Assembly (NCBI RefSeq): GCF_000230735.2
Contig: NC_019962.1
Coordinates: forward strand, 3,038,001-3,102,000
Direction of reading: 5' to 3'
DNA length: 64,000 nucleotides
DNA from: Natrinema pellirubrum DSM 15624
Lineage (GTDB): Archaea > Halobacteriota > Halobacteria > Halobacteriales > Natrialbaceae
Shown piece after piece: positions 26,992-35,914 of the stretch; position 1 is the first letter of the stretch; each line of letters opens with the position of its first letter. Under the pieces are notes generated by a model. It had not been told where the DNA came from, searched no databases, and was given only the letters and a program-made list of their open reading frames with translations. A program made the position numbers and the translations under genes.

Positions 26992-27912
26992 ATGAAGATC
27001 CTCGTCGCCGGCGGCACCGGCTTCATCGGGACGAACCTGTGTGCGGAACTGGCCGAGCGCGGCCACGAGGTGACGGCGCTGTCGCGCTCGCCCGACGGCG
27101 GCGGCCTGCCAGACGGCGTCGAGGTCGCGATAGGCGACGTCAGCGCCTACGACTCGATCGTCGACACCGTCGCAGGCCACGACGCGGTCGTCAACCTCGT
27201 CGCGCTCTCGCCGCTGTTCAAGCCCCGCGGTGGGAAGAGCCACGAGACGGTCCACCTCGGCGGCACGGAGAACCTCGTGCGAGCCGCCGAGGCGGGCGAC
27301 GTCGACCGGTTCCTCCAGTTGAGCGCGCTCGGAGCGGACCCCGACGGCGCGACCGCTTACATCCGCACGAAAGGCAAGGCCGAGGGGGTCGTCCGATCGT
27401 CCGCCCTCGAGTGGACGATCGTTCGCCCCTCCGTGGTCTTCGGGGACGGCGGCGAATTCGTCGACTTCACGAAGGCGCTGACGACGCCGTACGTGACCGG
27501 GCTCCCCGGCGGCGGAAAGACGCGGTTCCAGCCGATCTGGGTCGGCGATCTCGTCCCGATGCTGGCCGACGCGCTCGAGGACGAGGCCCACGCCGGCGAG
27601 ACCTACGACCTCGCGGGGCCGGAGGTCCTGACCCTCGCGGACGTGACCAAGTTGGCCTATGCGGCCGAAGGCAAAGACATCACGATCGTCCCGATCCCGA
27701 TGGGACTGGCCAAGGTCGGCCTCTCGGCGATCGGCCCGGTCCCGTTCCTGCCGTTCGGCCCGGATCAGGCACGCTCGTTGGCGTTCGACAACACCGTTAC
27801 CGACAACGACGTGATCGCGTTCGATCGCGATCCGGCCGACCTGACGACGCTCGCCTCGTATCTCGGCCTCGCGGGACCCGGTCGCCGAGGGCGGCCGGCG
27901 GGAACTGCCTGA
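26992..27912 (+). CDS. NDUFA9-like NAD(P)-dependent epimerase/dehydratase
   Basis: A 306-residue extended short-chain dehydrogenase. The cofactor motif GGTGFIGTNL is at residues 7-16; a short NVVALSPLF-type region and RTKGKAEGVVR take the place of the usual YxxxK. The C-terminal half (GPEVLTLADVTKLAYAAEGK) matches NDUFA9-type proteins. In this group the protein is often described as a complex I assembly or quinone-related factor, but activity is rarely shown. A CTATTTATCG box about 26 nt upstream fits a leaderless mRNA. Confidence 0.85.
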   Translation: MKILVAGGTGFIGTNLCAELAERGHEVTALSRSPDGGGLPDGVEVAIGDVSAYDSIVDTVAGHDAVVNLVALSPLFKPRGGKSHETVHLGGTENLVRAAEAGDVDRFLQLSALGADPDGATAYIRTKGKAEGVVRSSALEWTIVRPSVVFGDGGEFVDFTKALTTPYVTGLPGGGKTRFQPIWVGDLVPMLADALEDEAHAGETYDLAGPEVLTLADVTKLAYAAEGKDITIVPIPMGLAKVGLSAIGPVPFLPFGPDQARSLAFDNTVTDNDVIAFDRDPADLTTLASYLGLAGPGRRGRPAGTA

Positions 27913-28147
27913 TCGAGCGCCAGCCGGGAGGTCACCGTTCCGATCAACGGCGATCAGGCACGAAACGTAATATAAAAAACACTATTGGAGAGGGTAAAAA
28001 GATATTTACTACTCGCGATATTGGGCGCTTCATTGCCTCTACGCGGCGCTCTCGAGCAATACTCTATTAATCGAGAAATTCAGATTAGCACAAGACTTAT
28101 ATCCTCTATCCCACTGTTACCAATCCAACGGAGCCCCCTGATAAACA

Positions 28148-29326
28148 ATGAAGCTGGCGATGATCGGATTCGGACAGGCCGGTGGCAAAATCGTCGATCG
28201 GTTCCTCGATTACGACGATCGGACGGGAAGCGGAATCGTCCGGGCAGCGATCGCTGTCAACTCCGCGAAAGCGGACCTCATGGGCCTGGAAAATATTCCA
28301 CAGGAGAATCGCGTACTCATCGGCCAGGCCCGCGTGAAGGGCCACGGCGTGGGTGCTGACAACGAACTCGGCGCGGAAGTCGCCGAGGAAGACATCGACG
28401 AGGTGCAAAACGCGATCGACGCGATCCCGACCCACGAGGTCGACGCCTTCCTCATCGTCGCCGGGATGGGCGGTGGCACCGGGAGCGGTGGCGCGCCGGT
28501 CCTCGCGAAACACCTCCAGCGGATCTACACGATCCCGGTCTACGGCCTCGGCGTCCTGCCGGGCACCGACGAAGGCGGAATCTACACGCTCAACGCGGCA
28601 CGATCCTTCCAGACGTTCGTTCGCGAGGTCGACAACCTGCTCGTCTTCGACAACGACTCCTGGCGACAGACCGGCGAGTCCGTCGAGGGCGGCTACGACC
28701 AGATCAACGAGGAGATCGTCCGCCGCTTTGGCATCCTCTTTGGCGCCGGCGAGGTCGGCGACGGACAGGAGGTCGCCGAGAGCGTCGTCGACTCCTCGGA
28801 GATCATCAACACGCTTTCCGGCGGCGGCGTCTCGACCGTCGGCTTCGCGAGCGAGGAAGTCGAGATGAACACGGGCGGTGGCCTCCTCTCTCGCTTTACC
28901 GGCGAAGGCGGCAGCGAGGACGACTTAGACGCCGCAAACACGACCAACCGCATCACGAGCCTCGTCCGCAAGGCCGCGCTCGGCCGACTCACGCTTCCCT
29001 GTGAGATCGAGGGCACCGAGCGCGCGCTGCTCGTCCTCTCCGGTCCCTCCGAGTACCTCAATCGGAAAGGCATCGAACGCGGCCGCAAGTGGCTCGAGGA
29101 GGAAACGGGCAGCATGGAAGTCCGCGGTGGCGACTTCCCGCGAGAGGAGCCCGAGGTGGCCGCTGCCATCCTGCTTTCCGGCGTGACCAACGTCCCCCGG
29201 ATCAAGCGACTGCAGCAGGTCGCCATCGAGGCACAGGACAACATCGACGACATCCAGCAGGAAAGCGAAGAGAACCTCGAGGAACTCGTCGAGGACGACG
29301 AGGACGAACTCGAGCCGCTGTTCTAG
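28148..29326 (+). CDS. cetZ1: CetZ1-type tubulin/FtsZ-family cell-shape protein
   Basis: A 392-residue GTPase. The start MKLAMIGFGQAGGK is characteristic of CetZ1. The GTP signature GMGGGTGSGGAP is at about residues 108-119, and the T7-loop region lies in the RFGILFGAGEV to EIINTLSGGGVSTVG segment. The C-terminus is acidic. CetZ1 controls rod shape and motility in haloarchaea. It sits next to cofC and cofG; I recall a similar order in Haloferax volcanii. The AT-rich 235-bp leader region (27913-28147) has TTATAT at about 28095, leaving a 5' UTR of about 25 nt. Confidence 0.92.
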   Translation: MKLAMIGFGQAGGKIVDRFLDYDDRTGSGIVRAAIAVNSAKADLMGLENIPQENRVLIGQARVKGHGVGADNELGAEVAEEDIDEVQNAIDAIPTHEVDAFLIVAGMGGGTGSGGAPVLAKHLQRIYTIPVYGLGVLPGTDEGGIYTLNAARSFQTFVREVDNLLVFDNDSWRQTGESVEGGYDQINEEIVRRFGILFGAGEVGDGQEVAESVVDSSEIINTLSGGGVSTVGFASEEVEMNTGGGLLSRFTGEGGSEDDLDAANTTNRITSLVRKAALGRLTLPCEIEGTERALLVLSGPSEYLNRKGIERGRKWLEEETGSMEVRGGDFPREEPEVAAAILLSGVTNVPRIKRLQQVAIEAQDNIDDIQQESEENLEELVEDDEDELEPLF

Positions 29327-29352
29327 GCCGCCGTTCTTTCGACGATCGACGG

Positions 29353-29372
29353 GGCGAGCGGCCGCGCTCGCC
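29353..29372 (+). terminator. Hairpin after cetZ1
   Basis: GGCGAGCG, GCCG and CGCTCGCC form a perfect 8-bp stem with a 4-nt loop, 26 nt after the cetZ1 stop codon. There is no T-run, so it may be an mRNA 3'-end structure rather than an intrinsic terminator. Confidence 0.4.
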
Positions 29373-29485
29373 GGGAGGGGGCAGTCGATCGCCAGTCCTC
29401 GAGAGCCAGCAGTCACCGTTGGCCGCCCTCGATCTTCGCTCCGACGTACTTTTGGGGCCGCCCCGGCTACCGCAACTAGATTCAG

Positions 29486-30157
29486 ATGCGCGTCGTGGTT
29501 CCGTTCGCCGCCGAGACGCCGAAGACGCGGCTCGAGTCAGTTCTCTCGCCGGCCGAGCGCTCGGCGTTCGCCCGCGCCATGCTCGCGGACGTGCTTCGCG
29601 CGATCGTCCGCGCGGGCCACGAGCCCGCCGTCGTCTCGACCGCGCCGCTCGATCTCGCGGCCCTCGAGACGCCGGGCGACGTCGCCGCGGCGACGTCGCT
29701 GACGCTCGACGACCGACCCCTGACTGAGGCGGTCAACGCGCGGCTGCCGGCCGACGCCGGTGACGAGCCCGTCGCCGTCGTCATGGCCGATCTCGCGCTC
29801 GCGACGCCCGACGCGCTCGAGGCCCTGCTGACTCCCTCGGCGGACATCGCGATCGCGCCCGGTCGGGGCGGCGGCACCAACGCCCTCGTCGTCGATCACC
29901 CCGCGTTCCGCGTCGACTACCACGGCCTCTCCTATCTCGACCACCGCGGGATCGCCCGCGAGGTCGGCGCGACCCTCGAGACGGTCGACTCCTTCCGGCT
30001 CGGGACCGACGTCGACGAGCCCGCCGACCTCGTCGAAGTCCTCGTCCACGGCCGCGAGAGCGACCGCGCACCGGCCGTCCTCCGCGAGTTCGGCTTCGAA
30101 CTCGAGCGTCGCGACGGCCGGGTCGCCGCGGTCCGCGAGGGCGGGCCGACGGAGTGA
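29486..30157 (+). CDS. cofC: 2-phospho-L-lactate guanylyltransferase, F420 pathway
   Basis: A 223-residue nucleotidyltransferase. The N-terminal VVPFAAETPKTRLESVLSPAER is the CofC nucleotide-binding loop. The DLALATPDALEAL and APGRGGGTNALVV segments hold the metal and phosphate contacts. The reaction is 2-phospholactate + GTP to lactyl-2-diphospho-5'-guanosine, a precursor of coenzyme F420. cofG follows 60 bp later on the same strand, so they probably share a transcript. Confidence 0.92.
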   Translation: MRVVVPFAAETPKTRLESVLSPAERSAFARAMLADVLRAIVRAGHEPAVVSTAPLDLAALETPGDVAAATSLTLDDRPLTEAVNARLPADAGDEPVAVVMADLALATPDALEALLTPSADIAIAPGRGGGTNALVVDHPAFRVDYHGLSYLDHRGIAREVGATLETVDSFRLGTDVDEPADLVEVLVHGRESDRAPAVLREFGFELERRDGRVAAVREGGPTE

Positions 30158-30217
30158 CGGCCCAGCGGTTGCCGCGAAGTGAAGGCCTTATGTGCCGAGC
30201 CACGCCAATCGGAGGTA

Positions 30218-31378
30218 ATGTTCCCCGGGGCCAGCGAGTACGGCGTCGACGTCACGGTCGAGGAGGAGGCCGTCGACGATCTCCTCCAAGTCAGCCCGAG
30301 CGACGTCGACGCGCCGCCGGCACTTACCTTTTCGCGGAACGTCTTCGTGCCGCTGACGACCGCCTGCCGGTACACCTGCACCTACTGTACGTACTTCGAC
30401 CCGCCGGGGCAGGCCGAACTGCTCTCGCTCGAGGAGGTCCGCGAGATCTGTCGGCGGGGGGCCGACGCCGGCTGTACTGAGGCACTGTTTACCTTCGGCG
30501 ACGATCCCGACGACCGCTACACCGAGATTCACGCACAACTCGAGGCGTGGGGCCACGACTCGATTCATACCTATCTGCGCGAGGCCTGTGAAGTGGCGCT
30601 CGAGGAGGGCCTGCTTCCCCACGCGAATCCGGGCGACCAGACCCGCGAACAGATGGCAGTCGTCGCCGACGTCAACGCCAGCATGGGCGTGATGCTCGAG
30701 ACGACCGCCGAGGTCGGGGCCCACGCCGGCCCGCGGCGGAAGGTGCCCGGCCAGCGCCTGCGCACCCTCAAAAACGCGGGCGAACTCGACGTGGCCTTCA
30801 CGACCGGGATTCTGGTGGGGATCGGCGAGGACTGGCGCGACCGCGCGGAGAGCCTGCTCGCGATCCGCGAACTCCACGAGCGCTACGACCACATTCAGGA
30901 GGTGATCGTCCAGCCCGTCGTCGAGAACGAACGCTGGTCGGGCGGCTCGCCCGACCTCGCGACCATGCGGCAGGTGACGGCGATGGCCCGTGCCGCCCTG
31001 CCCGAGGAGGTCTCGGTCCAGGTCCCCCCGAACCTCGCCCCCGCAAAGGAGTTGATCGACTGCGGCGTCGACGATCTGGGCGGCGTCTCGCCGGTCACCG
31101 ACGACCACATCAACCCCGAGTACACGTGGCCCGCGCTCAGGGAACTCGAGGAGATCGCCGCCAGCGCGGGCGTGCCGCTCGGCGAGCGGCTGCCGGTCTA
31201 CGAGCGGTTCCTGCCTGCCGAGCTGCGGACCGACGGGTTCGACGGCCGGCTGGCTGACGGCGCGGACGGTGACCGGGAGTGGATTTCGTCGACGATCCGG
31301 GACGCACTTGCGGCCGACGACGCGGCCGGGAAGCGGTATCGTGCGGTGCTTCGGGACGAGGCCGTGCCGCACGCTTAA
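30218..31378 (+). CDS. cofG: FO synthase subunit CofG (radical SAM)
   Basis: A 386-residue radical SAM enzyme with cluster motif CRYTCTYC (Cys 50, 54, 57). With CofH it builds the deazaflavin FO from tyrosine and the flavin precursor. Later blocks LPHANPG, MLETTAEVGAHAGPRRKVPGQR and VPPNLAP match CofG. The start is not certain: ATG 30218 follows a GGAGGT (30211-30216) by only one base, which is too near for normal Shine-Dalgarno use; an in-frame opening at 30179 would add 13 residues. Its partner cofH lies 2.8 kb further on, on the opposite strand. Confidence 0.92.
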   Translation: MFPGASEYGVDVTVEEEAVDDLLQVSPSDVDAPPALTFSRNVFVPLTTACRYTCTYCTYFDPPGQAELLSLEEVREICRRGADAGCTEALFTFGDDPDDRYTEIHAQLEAWGHDSIHTYLREACEVALEEGLLPHANPGDQTREQMAVVADVNASMGVMLETTAEVGAHAGPRRKVPGQRLRTLKNAGELDVAFTTGILVGIGEDWRDRAESLLAIRELHERYDHIQEVIVQPVVENERWSGGSPDLATMRQVTAMARAALPEEVSVQVPPNLAPAKELIDCGVDDLGGVSPVTDDHINPEYTWPALRELEEIAASAGVPLGERLPVYERFLPAELRTDGFDGRLADGADGDREWISSTIRDALAADDAAGKRYRAVLRDEAVPHA

Positions 31379-31452
31379 TTTCTCCGAGCGCCAACGCCAC
31401 GGGGTATGGTGGACGAGGTCGGTTTTGGACTGGGAGGGAAGTTCGCTCGCGG

Positions 31453-31911
31453 TCACTCGGAAAAGTAGGCCTCGTGGAGCGCCAGCCCCTCGTCCTCGAG
31501 GACCGGTCCCGCGACGCTGGTGTCGGCATCGGCTCGCTCGACGACTTCGTCACAGGAAATCTCGATCACGCCGTCGTCCCGGATCCCGGCAAGCGAGTCG
31601 ACGGGAACGCTGTAGACGACCCGGTCCAGCCCCGCATAGACGATCGCGCTCGCACACATCGGACACGGCTCGGTGCTTGTATACATCGTACAGGCTGCGC
31701 GTTCGCTCGGCTCGAGTTCGCGCGCGGCCCACCGAGCGAGCTTGAACTCGGGGTGGGCCGACACGTCGTCGTCAGTTAGGGTGGTGTTTTCCGCGGTCCG
31801 GACGACTTCATCGTCGACGACGAGCAGGGAACCGAAGGGGGTGTTGCCGTTCTCGACCGCCGATTCCGCGAGGTCGATCGCCTGCCGCACGTACGAGTCG
31901 TCAGTAGCCAT
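31453..31911 (-). CDS. Nucleoside/base deaminase (CMP/dCMP deaminase family)
   Basis: A 152-residue zinc enzyme. The zinc site is HPEF (His with catalytic Glu) and EPCPMCASAIVYAG. HPE in place of HAE is seen in guanine-deaminase-like members. The C-terminus is IEISCDEVV and on to ALHEAYFSE. The substrate is unresolved: guanine or cytosine-type bases are possible, and tRNA adenosine deaminase is less likely in an archaeon. It ends between cofG and an SDR gene with 45 bp to the next stop. Confidence 0.85.
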   Translation of the reverse strand: MATDDSYVRQAIDLAESAVENGNTPFGSLLVVDDEVVRTAENTTLTDDDVSAHPEFKLARWAARELEPSERAACTMYTSTEPCPMCASAIVYAGLDRVVYSVPVDSLAGIRDDGVIEISCDEVVERADADTSVAGPVLEDEGLALHEAYFSE

Positions 31912-31956
31912 AGCGACCGTTCGGTCGCCGGTTCCGAAACGCTTCCCCTCGAAAGT

Positions 31957-32715
31957 CTATGTACAGGAGAAGCCGCCGTCGACGACCAGCGCCTGCCCGG
32001 TGATCCAGTCGGCCTCGTCGCTGGCCAGAAACAGCATGGCGTTGGCGATGTCTTCCGGCTCGCCCAGCCGCTTGAGCGGGTAGTGACGGGACATCTCCTC
32101 TTTGGTCGCTTCCCACTCCTCCTCGGTGCGGTTCTGCCGGGGCATCGCCGTGTCGGTGACGCCCGGACAGACCGCGTTCGCCCGGACGCCGGCCGGGCCG
32201 ACCTCCGCCGCGACGGTCCGCGTGAAGTTGACCACTGCACCCTTCGACAGCGAGTAGGCACCCAGTTGAGGCGCACCGATGACCCCCGCCAGCGACGCCG
32301 TGTTGACGATCGCGCCCGACCCCTGCTCCTTGAAGTGGGGGATCACGGCATGGCAGCCGTTCCAGACGCCTTTCACGTTGACGTCCATGACCCGATCGCG
32401 CTCACCTTCGTCGATCTCCTCGATCTTCGAGCGCTCGTGGCTCACGCCCGCGTTGTTCAGCATGATATCGAGGCCGAACTCCGAGACCGCCTCGTCGACG
32501 GCCGCGTGGACCGCGTCGGCGTCCCGGACGTCCAACTCGAGCGCGGTACCGTCCTGCCCCGCGTCTTCGACGCGAGCGACCGTCTCTGCGGCGCTCTCGT
32601 GATCGATGTCGGCCGCGACGATCGTCGCGCCCTCCTCGGCGAACAACTGCGCTGCTTCCCGCCCGAGACCTGAGCCCGCACCCGTGATAAGCGCTGTCTT
32701 GCCTTCGAGTCGCAT
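31957..32715 (-). CDS. Short-chain dehydrogenase/reductase
   Basis: A 252-residue classical SDR: cofactor motif TGAGSGLGREA at residues 12-22, NNAG (LNNAGVSHE) in the middle, the catalytic Ser in NTASLAGVIG and YSLSKGA (Tyr-x3-Lys). The C-terminal ITGQALVVDGGFSCT is typical. NAD versus NADP preference is not clear; DIDHES after strand 2 suggests NAD. The substrate is unknown. The ATG at 32715 lies about 28 nt from a TATA box on the minus strand. Confidence 0.9.
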   Translation of the reverse strand: MRLEGKTALITGAGSGLGREAAQLFAEEGATIVAADIDHESAAETVARVEDAGQDGTALELDVRDADAVHAAVDEAVSEFGLDIMLNNAGVSHERSKIEEIDEGERDRVMDVNVKGVWNGCHAVIPHFKEQGSGAIVNTASLAGVIGAPQLGAYSLSKGAVVNFTRTVAAEVGPAGVRANAVCPGVTDTAMPRQNRTEEEWEATKEEMSRHYPLKRLGEPEDIANAMLFLASDEADWITGQALVVDGGFSCT

Positions 32716-32738
32716 ACCCACACGTTATCGGGGTACCG

Positions 32739-32748
32739 TATAATAATT
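32739..32748 (-). promoter_or_regulatory. TATA box of the SDR gene
   Basis: AATTATTATA read on the minus strand, centred about 28 nt before the ATG at 32715, the spacing expected for leaderless haloarchaeal transcripts. It sits in a locally AT-rich stretch shared with the divergent cyclase gene. Confidence 0.6.
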
Positions 32749-32827
32749 GTTACCGGTTCTGGAAATCGACCGTCGATCGGCTCGAGGACCGAACAGCGTT
32801 ATGCCCCGTCGCCGACAGCTATCCCGC

Positions 32828-33481
32828 ATGCAGATCGACCTCACCCAGCCGATCGAAACGGGGATGCAGACCTACCCCGGCGACCCCCCGGTCGCCGTCC
32901 ACCCCCACGCGACCCATGCGGGCGACGGCGCTCGCGTCTCGAGTCTCGAGTGTGGCAGCCACACCGGAACCCACGTCGACGCGCCCGCCCACACCGAGCC
33001 CGACGGCCGAACGCTCGATTCCTATCCGCTCGAGCGGTTCGTCTTCGACGCCGTCCGGGTCGACTGTCGCGATCTCGAGGCCCGCGAGTCGATCCCCGCG
33101 TCGCGAGTGCCCGACAGCGACGCCGACCTCGCCGCGTTCTGGACCGGCTGGGACGCCCACTGGGGGACCGACCGCTACCTCGAGCATCCCTCTCTCTCGC
33201 CGGCCGCGGCCGAAACCTGTGCCGACCGGGGACTGGACGTGGCCGTCGACACGCTCAACCCCGATCCGACGCCGACCGAGGGTGCCGGCGCGGACGAGCC
33301 CGACGGCGTCCCGGCCCACCACGCGCTGCTCGGTGATGACCGGCTGATCCTCGAGAACCTGACCGGGCTCGAGGCGGTCGGCGAGCGGTTCGAACTCCGG
33401 GCGTATCCGCTCGCGCTCGCTGGCGATGGTGCGCCGGTACGGGCCGTCGGCGTCCGAGACGGGGGCGATAGTAGCCACTGA
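32828..33481 (+). CDS. Cyclase-family metal hydrolase (KynB-like)
   Basis: A 217-residue protein. The family motif HTGTHVDAPAH is at about residues 41-51, with DLTQPIETGMQTYPGDPP before it and CADRGLDVAVDTLNPD later. The family includes arylformamidases and isatin hydrolases; the true substrate cannot be told. The stop codon and last residues (SSH) fall inside repeat copy C (33471-33539). The ATG at 32828 is chosen; the frame opens at 32747. Confidence 0.82.
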   Translation: MQIDLTQPIETGMQTYPGDPPVAVHPHATHAGDGARVSSLECGSHTGTHVDAPAHTEPDGRTLDSYPLERFVFDAVRVDCRDLEARESIPASRVPDSDADLAAFWTGWDAHWGTDRYLEHPSLSPAAAETCADRGLDVAVDTLNPDPTPTEGAGADEPDGVPAHHALLGDDRLILENLTGLEAVGERFELRAYPLALAGDGAPVRAVGVRDGGDSSH

Positions 33482-33539
33482 ACGTCACTACACACCCGAT
33501 CGCACGACTGCGATGTGATCGGTGTCTGAATCGGTTCAG
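33471..33539 (-). repeat. Interspersed 69-bp repeat, copy C
   Basis: Read on the minus strand it begins CTGAACCGATTCAG and ends GTTCAGTGGCTAC, aligning along its whole length with copies A (15513-15581) and B (61698-61765). The central inverted repeat is kept, with one arm degenerate. Its GTAGCCACTGA end overlaps the last codons and the TGA stop (33479-33481) of the cyclase gene. Confidence 0.75.
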
Positions 33540-33581
33540 TTGTACGCTGGGTCACACGACCGCGAATCCCCACCGTGAACG

Positions 33582-34004
33582 CTAGTTCCGCTCGATCGTT
33601 ATCGTGACCGCGTCGACGGTCGCACCGGTGTCCGATCGGACGACGACGAGTCTGTACGTCCGCTCGTCACCGGGGTCCCACGGCGGTGCGAGATCGCCCC
33701 GTTTCGTCGGTTCACGCCCCGCTAAGGAGGTCGTGTCGACGAGTTCGTCCGTCCCGTTCGTCCGTTCGTACGTCTCGAGGGTGTAATTGGTCGCGTCGTC
33801 GAGACGGTAGTCGAGTTCGTATCGTGCCCCGTCTATCTCGTTGACGTCGTAGACGGAGACGTTCCGTATGACCGTCCCGTTGGTCGGTTCGCCCACCGAT
33901 GTCGAGTAGTCTTCCTGCGTCACACAGCCGGCGAACGCTATCGTAGTCACGACGAGAACGAGTCCCAGCAACACGCGACCGCTCCCGTGGAATGAAACCG
34001 ACAT
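33582..34004 (-). CDS. Small secreted lipoprotein
   Basis: A 140-residue protein with signal peptide (residues about 9-26) and lipobox AFAGC, so probably lipid-anchored outside the membrane. The mature part is beta-rich, with NGTVIRNVSVYDVNEIDGARYEL and a final VDAVTITIERN, like small immunoglobulin-like domains. No family is recognised. It converges with the cyclase gene; repeat copy C lies between them. Confidence 0.7.
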   Translation of the reverse strand: MSVSFHGSGRVLLGLVLVVTTIAFAGCVTQEDYSTSVGEPTNGTVIRNVSVYDVNEIDGARYELDYRLDDATNYTLETYERTNGTDELVDTTSLAGREPTKRGDLAPPWDPGDERTYRLVVVRSDTGATVDAVTITIERN

Positions 34005-34117
34005 TATCGGGGCAAAACAGCGGCAGCGGGAGTACGTTCATGAGGTTCGTTAGCTGACATACCCATCAGTGGGACCGGGTCGCAGTTAGGCGTTCGTCTA
34101 ACTGAAAGAACCGTTGT

Positions 34118-34159
34118 AGTATTCAGGAGCGCCGTTAGAGTATTCAGGAGCGCCGTTAG
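34118..34159. repeat. Two tandem copies of a 21-bp unit
   Basis: AGTATTCAGGAGCGCCGTTAG occurs exactly twice in a row, in the 190-bp gap between the lipoprotein gene and the end of cofH. It is short and non-coding. It could be slippage, or a paired binding site. Confidence 0.85.
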
Positions 34160-34194
34160 TGTGGTCCGACGGGACGACGGACGGTCGGCACCGA

Positions 34195-35574
34195 TCAGTC
34201 GTCGGCCGGAACTGCCCGTTCTTCCCGTTCCGTTCGAGTCAGTAGCGGCGTCCCGTCGGCCTTCGGCCCGAGTCGGGGGCCAAAGGGCGGGTCGTCGGGG
34301 TCGATGACGCGGCGCTTCTCGTAGTCGGTCGAGCGCTCGACGGGCACGCGGCCGATCGAGGCGATCATCTCGACGTAGTCCTCGAACGAACGGAACTCGC
34401 CGAAGCCGCCGCCGGCGCGTTTGGTGATCTCCTCCGAAAGGATCGTCCCCATGTAGTCGTCGGCCCCACACGAGAGCATCTTCAGCCCCTGCTCGTCGCC
34501 GTACTTGACCCACGAAGCCTGGATGTGATCGATGTTATCGAGGAACAGCCGCGAGACGGCGATCAGCAGTTCGTCCTCGTCGATGCTGGCCCCGCCCGAG
34601 ACCACGTCGTGTTCGAACAGTGGCGTGTTCTGGTGGATAAAGGAAAGCGGGACGAACTCCGTGATGTTGCCCGTCCGATCCTGTAGGTCCCGGATCCGTT
34701 TCAAGTGCAGTGCGCGGTGGGCTTCGTTCTCGACGTGGCCGTACATGATCGTCGCCGTCATCCCGAGGCCGACGTTCGCGGCGGCCTCCATGGCCTCGAG
34801 CCAGCCCTCCGTGCTGATCTTGCCGGGACAGATCACCTCGCGGACCTCCTCGACGAGGATCTCCGCTGCGGTGCCGGGAACGGTATCCAGCCCGGCCTCC
34901 TGCAGTCGGCGGTAGACCTCCTCGTAGGACCAGTCGGTGCCCCGCCGGGCGTGGTAGGCCTCCTCCGGCGTCATCGAGTGGACGTGGACGCCGTCGACGC
35001 CCATCGCCGAAATCTGGTCGGTGTAGGTGCCGGGGCTGGTGTCGTAGACCGCCGGCGGCTTGTAGTTGACTTCCTTCGGGTTCGGGTGGGCCTCGAGGAT
35101 CTCGCGGTGTTCCTCGTCGAGCGCGAACGCGGGGTGCAGTCCCGAGACGGACGTGACTTCGTAGATCCCCCGCTCGACGGCGTCGGCGACGATCTCGCGG
35201 GACTCGGCGGGCGTCTTCGTAAATCCGGCCGTCTCGATTTCCGTCTCGCTCTCGAAGGTGTGAGCTGCGTCTTTGAAATTACAGAACAGACAGCCCACGT
35301 TACAGGCCGTCGTGACGTTGTTGTTCAGGTTCGCGATGAAGGTGACCTCCTCGCCGACCTGCTCGGCGCGCCGGCGGTCGGCCGCCTCGAGGACGCGTTC
35401 CTTGCGCCGGCGATCGATGCCGTCGCTGTCGGTCCCAGTCGTGAGTAACTCGATGGCGTCGTCGACATCGAGTCGGTCGCCATCGCGCGCTTTCGCCAGT
35501 GCGTTCTCGAACGACTGGTCGGTCTCGGGAACGTGTTCGAACGCCAGGTCGGCCTCGGTCACCGGTCGCTCCAT
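34195..35574 (-). CDS. cofH: FO synthase subunit CofH (radical SAM)
   Basis: A 459-residue radical SAM enzyme with cluster motif CNVGCLFC (Cys 91, 95, 98). Other CofH blocks are TFIANLNNNVTTACN, SGLHPAF, GKISTEGW and GYGHVE-like IMYGHVENEAHR. It joins tyrosine-derived p-hydroxybenzyl radical to the pyrimidine precursor, and CofG finishes FO. It is separated from cofG by four genes but lies in the same neighbourhood. Confidence 0.92.
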   Translation of the reverse strand: MERPVTEADLAFEHVPETDQSFENALAKARDGDRLDVDDAIELLTTGTDSDGIDRRRKERVLEAADRRRAEQVGEEVTFIANLNNNVTTACNVGCLFCNFKDAAHTFESETEIETAGFTKTPAESREIVADAVERGIYEVTSVSGLHPAFALDEEHREILEAHPNPKEVNYKPPAVYDTSPGTYTDQISAMGVDGVHVHSMTPEEAYHARRGTDWSYEEVYRRLQEAGLDTVPGTAAEILVEEVREVICPGKISTEGWLEAMEAAANVGLGMTATIMYGHVENEAHRALHLKRIRDLQDRTGNITEFVPLSFIHQNTPLFEHDVVSGGASIDEDELLIAVSRLFLDNIDHIQASWVKYGDEQGLKMLSCGADDYMGTILSEEITKRAGGGFGEFRSFEDYVEMIASIGRVPVERSTDYEKRRVIDPDDPPFGPRLGPKADGTPLLTRTEREERAVPADD

Positions 35575-35914
35575 CGACGTAACGATGCTCGCACAGCGAG
35601 AAAAGGGTGATGGATCCGGACCCCACCCGTCAGAATCGGCCGCGTCGAGAGTTGCCGCTACCGATGACGCGAGGGAAGGCGGATCGCGGCCAGCGCCGGC
35701 CGTCGAACCGAACCGGCGGTGGCGCTCGTCACTCCGCGTCTGGCTCCGGGCGTTCGGGCTCCCGACTACCGACCGAATATTGAAACCTTCTTACGCTCCG
35801 GCCACGGCAACTGAGATATGAGCGACGGGGGCGAACACGTCCTGAGGTGTCTCGCGTGACTGCACTCACAGCGCAACCGTTCGACCGGTCCAGGATCCAC
35901 GTGGGGTGGATCCG
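35575..35914. other. Intergenic region before purC
   Basis: The gap is 340 bp between divergent cofH and purC. No gene is visible. A 13-codon ATG frame at 35818-35859 follows an AT-rich GAATATTGAAAC stretch (about 35772-35783), but is too short to call. The last 21 bases hold a perfect hairpin next to the purC start. Confidence 0.5.
35893..35913 (+). promoter_or_regulatory. Hairpin directly upstream of the purC start codon
   Basis: GGATCCAC and GTGGATCC form a perfect 8-bp stem around a GTGGG loop, ending one base before the ATG at 35915. In the mRNA this would hold the start region in structure, and in DNA it is a palindrome that could bind a dimeric protein. Confidence 0.45.

Noticed and set aside
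35818..35859. A 13-codon ORF upstream of purC as a leader peptide
   Set aside because: Too short to judge and 56 bp away from the gene, with no stop/start overlap.
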